A DNA stretch of 7,310 bases from Candidatus Hodarchaeota archaeon (lineage in GTDB: Archaea; Asgardarchaeota; Heimdallarchaeia; Hodarchaeales; Hodarchaeaceae): the NCBI GenBank assembly GCA_016839665.1, contig JAEOTU010000099.1:1-7310 (forward strand). Reading direction: 5' to 3'. Numbering within the stretch: the stretch's first letter is position 1; each line of letters opens with the position of its first letter. The notes under the pieces are model-generated. The model was not told the origin of the DNA. It ran no database searches and saw only the letters and a list, made by a program, of their open reading frames with translations. The translations under genes and the position numbers were made by a program. This document shows positions 1-5,798 of the stretch, in pieces.

Positions 1-47
1 AGAATCGTTAAAATTGCAACCCATAGCCATTTTGTCCAATGGTGCAT
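1..47 (-). CDS. 5' end of a leftward gene, probable membrane or secreted protein (partial)
   Basis: Only the first 15 codons plus two bases are inside the window. Reading leftward from an ATG at 47-45 gives MHHWTKWLWVAILTI, which has a short charged/aromatic head followed by a hydrophobic run, as at the start of a membrane protein or signal anchor. The start is supported by a GGAGGTC Shine-Dalgarno element (plus-strand positions 53-59) with about 5-6 bases between it and the ATG. The frame stays open to the window edge. The gene diverges from get3, leaving about 130 bp between them. The product cannot be identified from 15 residues; the call rests on the ribosome binding site and the hydrophobic character, so confidence is moderate at best. 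Confidence 0.4.
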   Translation of the reverse strand, partial: MHHWTKWLWVAILTI

Positions 48-52
48 CAATA

Positions 53-59
53 GACCTCC
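53..59 (-). promoter_or_regulatory. Ribosome binding site GGAGGTC for the leftward partial gene
   Basis: The plus strand reads gacctcc, so the leftward transcript carries GGAGGTC just before an ATG at 47-45. It is a near-perfect anti-Shine-Dalgarno match at a normal distance, and it is the main reason for calling the partial gene. The same bases form half of a small hairpin-like palindrome (54-67), which is probably incidental. Confidence 0.4.
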
Positions 60-177
60 ATAGAGGTGTAAACAACCCTCATTGAATTATCTTGTTAAAG
101 ATTCTTGTTTCTATTTTGTTTTACTCTTGAACTTTTTTGCAAAAGATACTTGTTTTACTTTTTTTCTTTTATAAAAC

Positions 178-1128
178 ATGTCAATTTCCTTATTTGATAA
201 AAAATTTCTATTTTTTGGAGGAAAAGGAGGTGTTGGGAAGACTACTATGGCAGCTGCAACTGCAGTTCGAGCTGCTGACCTAAATTTCCGCACACTATTA
301 GTTTCTACAGACCCCGCTCATTCAGTTTCGGATAGCCTCGATCAACAAATAGGGGGAGAAGCCTATGTCGAAGTAAAAAATGTAACAAATTTATGGGCAA
401 TAGAGCTAGATACAGAAGATGCGATGAGAACATATTCTGATATGGTAACCCAACAGGATCCCTCTGGAACAATCTCGGAATTTCTTGGTGGAGATGATCC
501 CTCCGCCTTATCACCTCCTGGAGCAGATGAAACAGTCGCATTTATCCAGTTATTGGAGTACATTCAAAATCCTGAGTATGATATAGTTGTTTTTGATACT
601 GCTCCAACAGGACATACTCTTAAATTGTTACAGTTACCCGAGATGACTCAAAGCTGGCTTTATCGCCTAATTAAAATGCGACGTCGCTTAGGGGGGATGA
701 TGACTGGGTTCAAAACCTTGTTTGGTGGAGGTTCTACTCCAAGTGAGCAGGAAGCCTTTGATAAACTTGAAGAGCTAAGAGACCAGGTAGAAGTCGCACG
801 AGTGCACTTATCAAATGCAAAAGAAACAGAGTTCGTAGCTATTACAATCCCTAATATTATGGCAATTTGGGAAACAGAACGTTTGATTCGAGCACTGTTC
901 GAAGTGGCTTTTCCGATCTCACAAATCTACATTAATCAAATTCAACCTGAAAATCCTGAATGCACCTATTGTAGAGCTAGATATGCAGGTCAACAAGAAA
1001 ATTTACAGACAATTAAAGAATTATACTCTGATTTTGACTTGCTGGAAGTTCCTATGTTTGAATATGAAATAAGAGGAATTGATCGTCTTCGAGAGTTAAG
1101 CCATTTGCTGTATGAAAAAACGGATTAA
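178..1128 (+). CDS. get3: Get3/TRC40 (ArsA-family) tail-anchored protein targeting ATPase
   Basis: This 316-residue protein is a cytosolic ATPase of the Get3/TRC40/ArsA family, which as a dimer captures C-terminal membrane anchors and delivers them to the membrane. Residues 14-23 are the deviant Walker A GGKGGVGKTT with the signature lysine; 43-52 (STDPAHSVSD) is switch I; 140-150 (DTAPTGHTLKL) is switch II. Residues 168-185 form a Met- and Gly-containing segment (RRRLGGMMTGF) in the place of the client-binding helix of Get3. The stretch IWETERLIRAL (230-240) and the pair C262-x2-C265 match Get3; this CxxC binds the zinc at the dimer interface. The protein is a single ATPase unit, unlike the duplicated arsenite pump ArsA. 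No Shine-Dalgarno precedes the ATG; the upstream region is T-rich, so the mRNA may be leaderless. It converges on the proline-rich gene, 16 bp away. The family is secure; tail-anchored clients are inferred from the CxxC and the insert. Confidence 0.93.
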   Translation: MSISLFDKKFLFFGGKGGVGKTTMAAATAVRAADLNFRTLLVSTDPAHSVSDSLDQQIGGEAYVEVKNVTNLWAIELDTEDAMRTYSDMVTQQDPSGTISEFLGGDDPSALSPPGADETVAFIQLLEYIQNPEYDIVVFDTAPTGHTLKLLQLPEMTQSWLYRLIKMRRRLGGMMTGFKTLFGGGSTPSEQEAFDKLEELRDQVEVARVHLSNAKETEFVAITIPNIMAIWETERLIRALFEVAFPISQIYINQIQPENPECTYCRARYAGQQENLQTIKELYSDFDLLEVPMFEYEIRGIDRLRELSHLLYEKTD

Positions 1129-1144
1129 AGAAGTATTTCTTCGA

Positions 1145-1708
1145 TTAATCGGTTTCATCCCAGCCTTTTTTAATTCTAGCAAAAGCTTCTTTTAGTTCCA
1201 TATTCATTTGAGCCTTTAAGCTCATTGGAGATGGTCGAGGTGCTGGACCAGTTGGCTGTGGCGCTGGGGGTTGTCCGTAACCTGGCTGTGGCGCTGGGGG
1301 TTGTCCGTAACCTGGTTGTGGCGCTGGAGACAATCCTGGAAGTGGAGGAAGTCCAGATGGTGTTGTGGGAGGAGCTGTTGGGCCGACTGGAGAAGCTGAA
1401 GCTGTGGCTGGGGACGGAAGTGTTGGAAGACCTGGAAGTCCTGGAGCTTCTGGTAGTGCACTTGGTGCTGCTGGGGATGGAGGTGGTGGACTTAGCGATG
1501 TTGGGGATGGAGGTGAGGCACTTAGTGGTGCTGATCCAGTTTTTTGGAGTTGATCTATTTTGTCAGATAATTTAAGAAAATCATTTTGAAGTTCATCAAC
1601 AATATCAGCTAGAGCAGAAACAAAACCAAAAAACTTTTTCGTTATTCCAATTAATGTCTCAACGTTTTGGGACTCATTTTCACCGAAGAACTCATCAATA
1701 TTTGTCAA
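1145..1708 (-). CDS. Coiled-coil / polyproline-rich protein of unknown function
   Basis: The 187-residue product falls into three parts. Residues 1-56 are predicted helical, with a heptad-like pattern around 30-55 (DIVDELQNDFLKLSDKIDQL) that suggests a coiled coil. Residues 58-161 are disordered, with 39 prolines in the last 101 positions, including a PPPP run at 74-77 and two exact PQPGYGQPPA decapeptides (130-149). Residues 163-187 are a charged, helix-prone tail with a Trp (KAQMNMELKEAFARIKKGW). There is no signal peptide or membrane segment. The start is TTG (1708-1706); a TAG lies four codons upstream in frame, so no longer start is available, and TAGGTTAG just before it may serve as a weak ribosome binding site. 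The two ordered ends argue that this is a real gene and not a low-complexity artefact. A scaffold or ligand for a polyproline-binding domain (profilin, SH3, WW or GYF type) is possible but is inference; I do not recognise the family. Confidence 0.72.
   Translation of the reverse strand: MTNIDEFFGENESQNVETLIGITKKFFGFVSALADIVDELQNDFLKLSDKIDQLQKTGSAPLSASPPSPTSLSPPPPSPAAPSALPEAPGLPGLPTLPSPATASASPVGPTAPPTTPSGLPPLPGLSPAPQPGYGQPPAPQPGYGQPPAPQPTGPAPRPSPMSLKAQMNMELKEAFARIKKGWDETD
1251..1340 (-). repeat. 30-bp tandem repeat inside the proline-rich gene (two near-identical copies plus a diverged third)
   Basis: Positions 1251-1280 and 1281-1310 are almost identical; 33 bases starting at 1253 recur exactly 30 bases later, and 1311-1340 is a decayed third copy that matches only in its first half. 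Each unit encodes ten residues (PQPGYGQPPA). The near-identity at DNA level, including third codon positions, indicates a recent duplication by slippage or unequal exchange, so copy number may vary between strains. Confidence 0.9.
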
Positions 1709-1746
1709 TATACTAACCTACATTAATTCAGAATGCGCTATTTTGC

Positions 1747-1769
1747 GATATAGCATAAACTAGTTCTGT
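1747..1769 (-). promoter_or_regulatory. Candidate promoter of the proline-rich gene (proximal copy of a repeated motif)
   Basis: On the leftward strand this reads ACAGAACTA (1769-1761), then GTTTATG and a TATA-like CTATATCG (1754-1747). A transcript starting about 25 bases beyond the TATA-like element would begin near 1725, giving a leader of about 15-20 bases before the TTG start at 1708. The ACAGAACTA string occurs again upstream at 1857-1849. The call rests on spacing and composition only. Confidence 0.3.
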
Positions 1770-1842
1770 GAACAGATTTTAGGGCGTAATCTACATCTTT
1801 GTAGAAAACGAAATTTTCAAGGTTACCTGGGGTTATTATTAT

Positions 1843-1857
1843 TATAAATAGTTCTGT
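1843..1857 (-). promoter_or_regulatory. Distal copy of the ACAGAACTA/TTTATA motif, possible second promoter or operator
   Basis: The leftward strand reads ACAGAACTATTTATA, matching the proximal copy (ACAGAACTAGTTTAT) except for one inserted base; the two copies are 88 bp apart. The TTTATAAT that follows resembles an archaeal TATA box. A transcript from here would have a leader of roughly 110 bases before the proline-rich gene. No ORF of useful length lies on either strand between the two copies. Confidence 0.25.
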
Positions 1858-1886
1858 TCATCGCTATCTTACTATAAGGATGTGAT

Positions 1887-1952
1887 CTAAAAACCAAAAA
1901 ATTAACTGATCTTTTGACTTGAATTGTCATTCTAATGGTTTTTTTGGTTTTT
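1887..1952 (-). terminator. T-rich terminator with long inverted repeat after the cofE-folP operon
   Basis: Downstream of the folP-like stop codon (1934-1932) the leftward strand reads TTTTTTGGTTTTT at 1901-1889, an oligo-T tract of the kind that ends archaeal transcripts. Its 13-base reverse complement, AAAAACCAAAAAA on the leftward strand, occurs within the last lysine/asparagine codons of the gene (1952-1940), so the transcript could also fold with a 38-base loop. The T tract alone would be enough for archaeal RNA polymerase. Confidence 0.5.
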
Positions 1953-2864
1953 TTCTTTATTCATTTTGACATATTTAGCAATCAAACAAGCATCTTTGGT
2001 TGCTCTAACATCATGAGTTCGGATGATATGTGCACCATTCAATACAGCGATAGAAGTTGCTGCTAACGACCCCCATAACCTTTTTTCTGGAGGAACGTTT
2101 AAAATTTTGCCAATGAACGATTTTCTAGATATTCCAACTAGGAGACAGTGTTTAAGAACACGAAACTTCATTAAATCATTGATTAATTTATAGTCGCTGT
2201 CTATCTGTCTTTGAGGAACCCACCCACCTAAACCAGGGTCAATAACCATTTGTAACTTATTTATACCTGCTTTAATCCCTAAATCAAGGCTTTTCTCTAG
2301 TTCAACAAGAACTTCATCTGTCGCAAATACATCTCCAGGTACTTGGCGGCATGCCATAAGTACTACTGAGGCATCGTATTCCGATATGATACGGGGAAGT
2401 TTTGGATCTGTTTTGAACCCTGAGATATCATTAATGATCGTTGCTCCCTGAGAGAATGCATAGTCCGCTGTTAATGATGATTGAGTGTCAACTGAGATCG
2501 AAAGATCCGCTCCAATCTCCTTGTAAATTTTAAAGAAGAGAGAAAGCCGCTCTATTTCATTGGACTCTGAAATATTCTCTTTACTTTTATATAGAAAAGC
2601 TGGGGCACTTGAAATTGCTCCTACATCAATAAAATCTGCTCCCTGATTAATTATTTGCTCTAATTGAGATTGGATTTCAACCTCTGATAGCTTAATACTC
2701 CCTTTAAAAAAAGAACCGGGTGAAAGGTTGATTATACCCATAATACGAGTATCTACATTATCACCGACTTTTATCTTGCCTAATTTCCCTTGGATAAGCA
2801 TGTGAACTTTCCTGGTATTGCTCCATATTAGATTTCCGATAACGGTTGTTTTGATTTTATTCAA
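1932..2864 (-). CDS. Archaeal dihydropteroate synthase homologue (pterin coupling, probably for tetrahydromethanopterin)
   Basis: The 310-residue protein has the TIM-barrel motifs of the pterin-binding family in order: MGIINLSPGSFFKGS (42-56), GADFIDVGAISSAP (75-88), SVDTQ (124-128), INDISG (144-149), VIDPGLGGW (207-215), GISRKSFIG (244-252, with the pterin/phosphate-binding SRKS) and RTHDV near the end (282-286). Bacterial FolP has NVTPDSFSDGG and GGESTRPG where this one has NLSPGSFFKGS and GAISSAP. That matches the archaeal subfamily thought to join the pterin to a ribofuranosyl-aminobenzene phosphate, not to p-aminobenzoate, in tetrahydromethanopterin synthesis; this substrate is inferred. 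Residues 1-40 precede the barrel and may be a small extra domain. The start is TTG, 2 nt after the cofE stop, with no Shine-Dalgarno, which suggests translational coupling; Met22 is an alternative start. It ends in TAG after a lysine/asparagine-rich tail. Confidence 0.85.
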   Translation of the reverse strand: MNKIKTTVIGNLIWSNTRKVHMLIQGKLGKIKVGDNVDTRIMGIINLSPGSFFKGSIKLSEVEIQSQLEQIINQGADFIDVGAISSAPAFLYKSKENISESNEIERLSLFFKIYKEIGADLSISVDTQSSLTADYAFSQGATIINDISGFKTDPKLPRIISEYDASVVLMACRQVPGDVFATDEVLVELEKSLDLGIKAGINKLQMVIDPGLGGWVPQRQIDSDYKLINDLMKFRVLKHCLLVGISRKSFIGKILNVPPEKRLWGSLAATSIAVLNGAHIIRTHDVRATKDACLIAKYVKMNKEKNQKNH

Positions 2865-2866
2865 TT

Positions 2867-3667
2867 TTACTGTTTCAGTTCATTATACCAGAGAGGCCCC
2901 ATATAAATACAGTTTTGAGGGGATATTTTCATTAAATCATTGATTTTTTCAATATCCTCATCCTCTTGAAATGTGATTTCATCGCATCCACGAACAACAA
3001 CTATTGGTACTCTCTGATTTGTTTCCCCCATCAGAATTTCTGCTCCACTAACTAAGTTATCAGCTATAGCTCGGGTAGTGATTTTCATGGGGCGCCCATA
3101 TAGGTCTTCAGTACCTCGATCATCGATTAGCGGAATGAATCCTGACACAGCAAGAGCAAAACCTGATGTTCCTTGTCTTAAAGGATGTGTCTTCGAATCT
3201 GCTAGAATAATCCCAATTTTTTTACCAGTTTTCATACAAAGCGTTTTTCTAATTTTCTCTACACTTCTAAAAGGCTCTCTTGGTAACACAATTAGGAATT
3301 CATCTCCACCTGCGTTGCTCTGATCTACGCCTGCATTGGCCTGGATAATATTATTTCGCAATGCAAGAATTGCCCCTGGCACAGCTCCAAAAATTTCATC
3401 AGCTTCTTGGAAAACTACTTCCACGAATCGTGGATCAAGTCCAGAAATTTTTGCAGCAACTTCTGCTTTTCGTTGAACTTGAGTAATGCTGTTTAAGGGA
3501 AGTTGACAATCCTCAATAATGGAAATAACTTTACTCGCGATAATAATGATGTCTCTATCTTGTAATTCGATCTTACTTGTTTTGATTGCTTCTAGTAGTA
3601 TTTCTGTAATACTTTTATCTGATGAATTGATGATAGGGGTTCGAACTCCAAAGAATTCTAATTTCAT
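2867..3667 (-). CDS. cofE: Coenzyme F420-0:L-glutamate ligase family protein
   Basis: CofE adds glutamate to F420-0 with GTP to build the gamma-linked tail of coenzyme F420, in the cytosol. Family motifs are present (numbered from the TTG three codons upstream at 3676): DIIIIASKVISIIED (42-56), NNIIQANAGVDQSNAGGDE (108-126), IILADSKTHPLRQGTSGFA (156-174), PLIDDRGTEDLYGR (182-195) and AIADNLVSGAEILMGE (203-218). The last is the usual VADxLAxxAELxMG segment. The motif normally written DSxGRPWRxG is here DSKTHPLRQGTSG, as in a divergent archaeal branch, so substrate or glutamate number could differ. I prefer the ATG at 3667 (266 residues) because the family normally starts a few residues before the first beta strand; TTG at 3676 would add three residues. 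Neither has a clear Shine-Dalgarno. It is first in the operon with the folP-like gene. Confidence 0.87.
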   Translation of the reverse strand: MKLEFFGVRTPIINSSDKSITEILLEAIKTSKIELQDRDIIIIASKVISIIEDCQLPLNSITQVQRKAEVAAKISGLDPRFVEVVFQEADEIFGAVPGAILALRNNIIQANAGVDQSNAGGDEFLIVLPREPFRSVEKIRKTLCMKTGKKIGIILADSKTHPLRQGTSGFALAVSGFIPLIDDRGTEDLYGRPMKITTRAIADNLVSGAEILMGETNQRVPIVVVRGCDEITFQEDEDIEKINDLMKISPQNCIYMGPLWYNELKQ

Positions 3668-3722
3668 TTTTTTCAATCCCGTATTTTTCGCTTAATATGA
3701 GTGTTGAACAAGTTGATCATTC

Positions 3723-3730
3723 ATATATAT
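3723..3730 (-). promoter_or_regulatory. Candidate TATA box for the cofE-folP operon
   Basis: The string ATATATAT lies about 59 bases upstream of the preferred cofE ATG. With the usual archaeal spacing of about 25 bases from the TATA box, transcription would start near 3700 and give a leader of about 30 bases. It is the best TATA-like match on the leftward strand in this divergent region. The call is based on sequence and spacing only. Confidence 0.4.
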
Positions 3731-3734
3731 TCAA

Positions 3735-3772
3735 TTTAGGTTTAAAAACAGGCAATCTTTTAAGTTTAGGTT
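3735..3772. repeat. Direct repeat TTTAGGTT, two copies 30 bp apart, in the divergent promoter region
   Basis: TTTAGGTT occurs at 3735-3742 and again at 3765-3772, exactly 30 bp (about three helical turns) apart, between the leftward cofE operon and the rightward KaiC-like gene. The first copy lies directly beside the candidate cofE TATA box. Such phased repeats can be sites for a dimeric regulator, but an eight-base repeat in AT-rich DNA can arise by chance. Confidence 0.3.
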
Positions 3773-3811
3773 AGAAATGTTACAGATAGTTAAAGATAGA
3801 GAACATCTGAC

Positions 3812-3820
3812 TTATTTTAT
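3812..3820 (+). promoter_or_regulatory. Candidate TATA-like element for the KaiC-like gene
   Basis: TTATTTTAT lies about 45 bases before the ATG at 3860. Transcription starting about 25 bases downstream would begin near 3842, giving a short leader that still contains the AAGGAG ribosome binding site at 3851-3856. The match to a TATA consensus is weak. Confidence 0.25.
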
Positions 3821-3850
3821 CACTACAACATTAAAGTAACTAATAATTGA

Positions 3851-3856
3851 AAGGAG
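3851..3856 (+). promoter_or_regulatory. Ribosome binding site AAGGAG of the KaiC-like gene
   Basis: AAGGAG is the clearest rightward Shine-Dalgarno in the window. It lies 3 bases from the ATG at 3860 and 9 bases from the in-frame ATG at 3866. The first distance is short and the second rather long, so the site supports the gene but does not decide between the two starts. Confidence 0.6.
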
Positions 3857-3859
3857 AAA

Positions 3860-4621
3860 ATGAAAATGGTCATGGAAGATCGTGCAAAATTTGGTATTCC
3901 TCTTCTTGATGATGTCTTAGGTGGCGGAGTACCACGTGGGTCAATCATATTGGTGGAAGATGAAGTTGGGATCAATACTGAACATATTTTAGTTCAATTT
4001 CTATCAGAAGGCTTGAGAACAGGTGAATATGGATATATTTTGTCTACCGAGCACCTCTTTTCACACTATTCTCCACTGTTCGTGCCATACAATATCTCAG
4101 AGGTCACTTTCGAAACAAAACGATTGGTTTTTTTAGATGCCTTCTCTAATCCATTTGGATACGCTGAAGGAAGACCAATGGCGGCTGGAGAAAATATAAT
4201 ACGAGATATTACACAACCTCGTCAAGTTACAGATCAAATTCGACGCTCATTATTGCATGTTCGCTCTCAACCGATACGTGGAGTTCTTGATTCTTTAACC
4301 ACTATATTGTTAGTATCAGATTCATTGAAGCCTCCTATGGCGTTCTTACAACATAAAATTGCGACAGATAAAGATATGGGTGTTGTAAGTATATTGACAC
4401 TGCATCGTGATGTCCACGCTCCCAGGATCATTCAAGCTGTAGAACATTACTGTGATGTTGTACTTAGGTTAACAAAAAAGATACATGATGATAAAGAATC
4501 ATCGCAAGGGGAGATTCTGCAAATTCTAAAAGTTCCAGGTATTACACTTAAGGAACTAGAAACTACAGATTTTGTTTTTAATCCAACGCCAGGCCATATA
4601 GAATTAACACCCTCAATCTAA
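3860..4621 (+). CDS. KaiC/RAD55-family RecA-like protein with degenerate Walker A
   Basis: This 253-residue protein has the shape of one KaiC/RAD55 domain. It opens with IPLLDDVLGGGVPRGSIILV (13-32), the typical entry to the RecA core, followed by the P-loop position. There the sequence is EDEVGINT (33-40) where active members have GxPGxGKT: the lysine is Asn39 and the first glycine is missing. The Walker B equivalent, GVLDSL (141-146) with Asp144, is kept, followed by a hydrophobic strand. The core then continues to LHRDVHAPRIIQAVEHYCDVV (181-201), like the late strands of the fold. The protein is therefore probably a non-hydrolysing or weakly nucleotide-binding relative, with a regulatory or structural role; this is inference. 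Paralogues include the archaellum protein ArlH/FlaH and the KaiC-like signalling proteins, but no specific one fits. It starts the rightward pair with the small zinc protein 28 bp downstream. Confidence 0.78.
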   Translation: MKMVMEDRAKFGIPLLDDVLGGGVPRGSIILVEDEVGINTEHILVQFLSEGLRTGEYGYILSTEHLFSHYSPLFVPYNISEVTFETKRLVFLDAFSNPFGYAEGRPMAAGENIIRDITQPRQVTDQIRRSLLHVRSQPIRGVLDSLTTILLVSDSLKPPMAFLQHKIATDKDMGVVSILTLHRDVHAPRIIQAVEHYCDVVLRLTKKIHDDKESSQGEILQILKVPGITLKELETTDFVFNPTPGHIELTPSI

Positions 4622-4649
4622 AGTCATTCGTTGTTTCCAAGTGAAAAAG

Positions 4650-4868
4650 ATGTCAGCCCAAAAAAAAACATGCGACATTGAAGCCTGTTCTGATGCTAGT
4701 AAAAAGACAGTTTCGCGAGAAAAAGCTGGAAAAGCGATCAAACAAGCCAATCTAAACCTTAACGTTCGCGATAAAGTGACAAGAATTCATCTTTGTGCAA
4801 AACATTATAAAAAAATCAAGAAGCAATTGAAAAAAGATCGTGAGATAGAACGATTACGATGGGGATAA
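4650..4868 (+). CDS. Small basic zinc-binding protein (conserved hypothetical)
   Basis: From the ATG at 4650 the product is 72 residues, very basic, and has C8-x4-C13 near its start and C49-x2-H52 (LCAKH) in its second half. Together these could form one split zinc site. The tail is a lysine/arginine-rich helix ending in KKDREIERLRW. The design suggests a treble-clef or zinc-ribbon mini-protein that might bind nucleic acid or ribosomes, but no function is assignable. GTG at 4641 would add three residues; neither start has a Shine-Dalgarno. It follows the KaiC-like gene in the same direction without a visible terminator, so the two are likely co-transcribed. Its stop lies 9 bp from the stop of the convergent iron-sulfur gene. 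The paired metal ligands make chance reading unlikely. Confidence 0.7.
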   Translation: MSAQKKTCDIEACSDASKKTVSREKAGKAIKQANLNLNVRDKVTRIHLCAKHYKKIKKQLKKDREIERLRWG

Positions 4869-4877
4869 ATATTAGGG

Positions 4878-5798
4878 CTATAGGAATTTTATCTCCATTG
4901 CATCATCAGGACAGACTGCAACACAATCTAAACAATTAGTACATTGTGGACTTCTTACTTTTTCTGCAGGATGCGAGAGAATCTTAACTCCCATAGGACA
5001 AACATCCTCACATAACCCGCAATGAGTGCACTTTGAGATATTTCGCCCAATCCCTAGCAAAGAATTTGTGCCTAGATGACCCATGATAATTCCTACAGGA
5101 CAGAACCAGCGACACCATCCTCGTGGTACATAAATAATGATAATCAAAGCAATAATGAAAACAGCTAATCTAAGCCAAAAGATAACATCTATGTGTACAA
5201 ATTTCTCCCAAATTATGAAATTTTCAATTCCTCCCCACCAAAACAACAAAGGAATTGCCGTGAATAAAAACGTTGAAGGGCTTAATACAGACCATGGTTG
5301 ATCGAAAAATACACCAAAGGCAGTTTGAGTAGCTGCTTTTTCTCCTATAGCCACATTAATGCCGATAAACGTTGAAACAAGTGCTGTAGCAATTACGATG
5401 AACTCACCGATTTGACGTAGGTTGAGGTTTGTTTCCTGGGTAGGCTCGTATTTCCTAATCCATGAAGTTAAATATCCAATCAAATCCTGAAATAAACCAA
5501 ACGGACAAGCCCATGCGCAAAAAAGTCTTCCAAATAAAGCGCCCAAGAGAAAAAAAGCAGCAAGAGGAATTAGAGGGATAATGGCCAGTGTCAACATACG
5601 TTGTAAGAGGAAAAAGGCCCCTTCAGAGCTTGAAAAGATTGATCGGGGCATATTAATCGGTAAAACTAGCCAAGTTGCCCCAATTAAGAAAAACGTGAGG
5701 TTTAATAGGATGAACATGATAAACTGAATAAAAGTTCGCAAAAGGCGGAGCTTAGTTAAATTAGTTTTAGGTTTCTTATGCCATGCCACTTGAAACAC
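4878..5798 (-). CDS. NapH-type membrane 4Fe-4S protein (polytopic ferredoxin-like electron carrier)
   Basis: The 306-residue protein is of the NapH/CcoG-like (Fer4_5) type. A basic N-terminus (K8-R21) is followed by hydrophobic helices near 24-47, 66-89, 131-151 and 206-225, with a further hydrophobic stretch near 175-195. Two membrane-edge CxxxCP motifs follow helices (C94, C98, P99 and C229, C233, P234). The C-terminal end is a two-cluster ferredoxin with C257, C260, C263, C267-P and C286, C289, C292, C296-P, giving two [4Fe-4S] clusters. Such proteins pass electrons between the quinone pool or membrane and a cytosolic or external partner. The gene starts with GTG (5798) immediately after a TAG that ends the 48-residue ORF in the same frame; a second GTG is at 5789. 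The gene ends with TAG. Its position downstream of a geranylgeranyl reductase suggests that it supplies electrons for lipid saturation; that partner is inferred. Confidence 0.88.
   Translation of the reverse strand: MFQVAWHKKPKTNLTKLRLLRTFIQFIMFILLNLTFFLIGATWLVLPINMPRSIFSSSEGAFFLLQRMLTLAIIPLIPLAAFFLLGALFGRLFCAWACPFGLFQDLIGYLTSWIRKYEPTQETNLNLRQIGEFIVIATALVSTFIGINVAIGEKAATQTAFGVFFDQPWSVLSPSTFLFTAIPLLFWWGGIENFIIWEKFVHIDVIFWLRLAVFIIALIIIIYVPRGWCRWFCPVGIIMGHLGTNSLLGIGRNISKCTHCGLCEDVCPMGVKILSHPAEKVRSPQCTNCLDCVAVCPDDAMEIKFL

Noticed and set aside
54..67. Small hairpin ACCTC-CATA-GAGGT as a terminator or regulatory stem
   Set aside because: Five base pairs only, and one arm is explained by the leftward ribosome binding site.
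222..232. GGAGG-like strings near 217-231 as an internal ribosome binding site
   Set aside because: They encode the Gly-Gly-Lys-Gly-Gly of the P-loop; starting downstream would remove the active site.
305..563. Leftward ORFs of 78 and 66 codons inside get3
   Set aside because: They are antisense shadows of a strongly conserved coding region.
1142..1151. Perfect 10-bp palindrome CGATTAATCG at the get3/proline-rich convergence
   Set aside because: It overlaps the stop codon of the proline-rich gene, has no T tract beside it, and is short enough to be chance.
1225..1575. Rightward 116-codon ORF (and overlapping 62- and 79-codon ORFs) opposite or beside the proline-rich gene
   Set aside because: They arise because the proline/alanine-rich codons lack stops in other frames. 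The translations are low-complexity Val/Leu/Glu/Gly or Gln/His/Leu strings with no domain, whereas the leftward frame has ordered ends.
3078..3323. Rightward 81-codon ORF inside cofE
   Set aside because: It is antisense to conserved CofE motifs and shows no features of its own.
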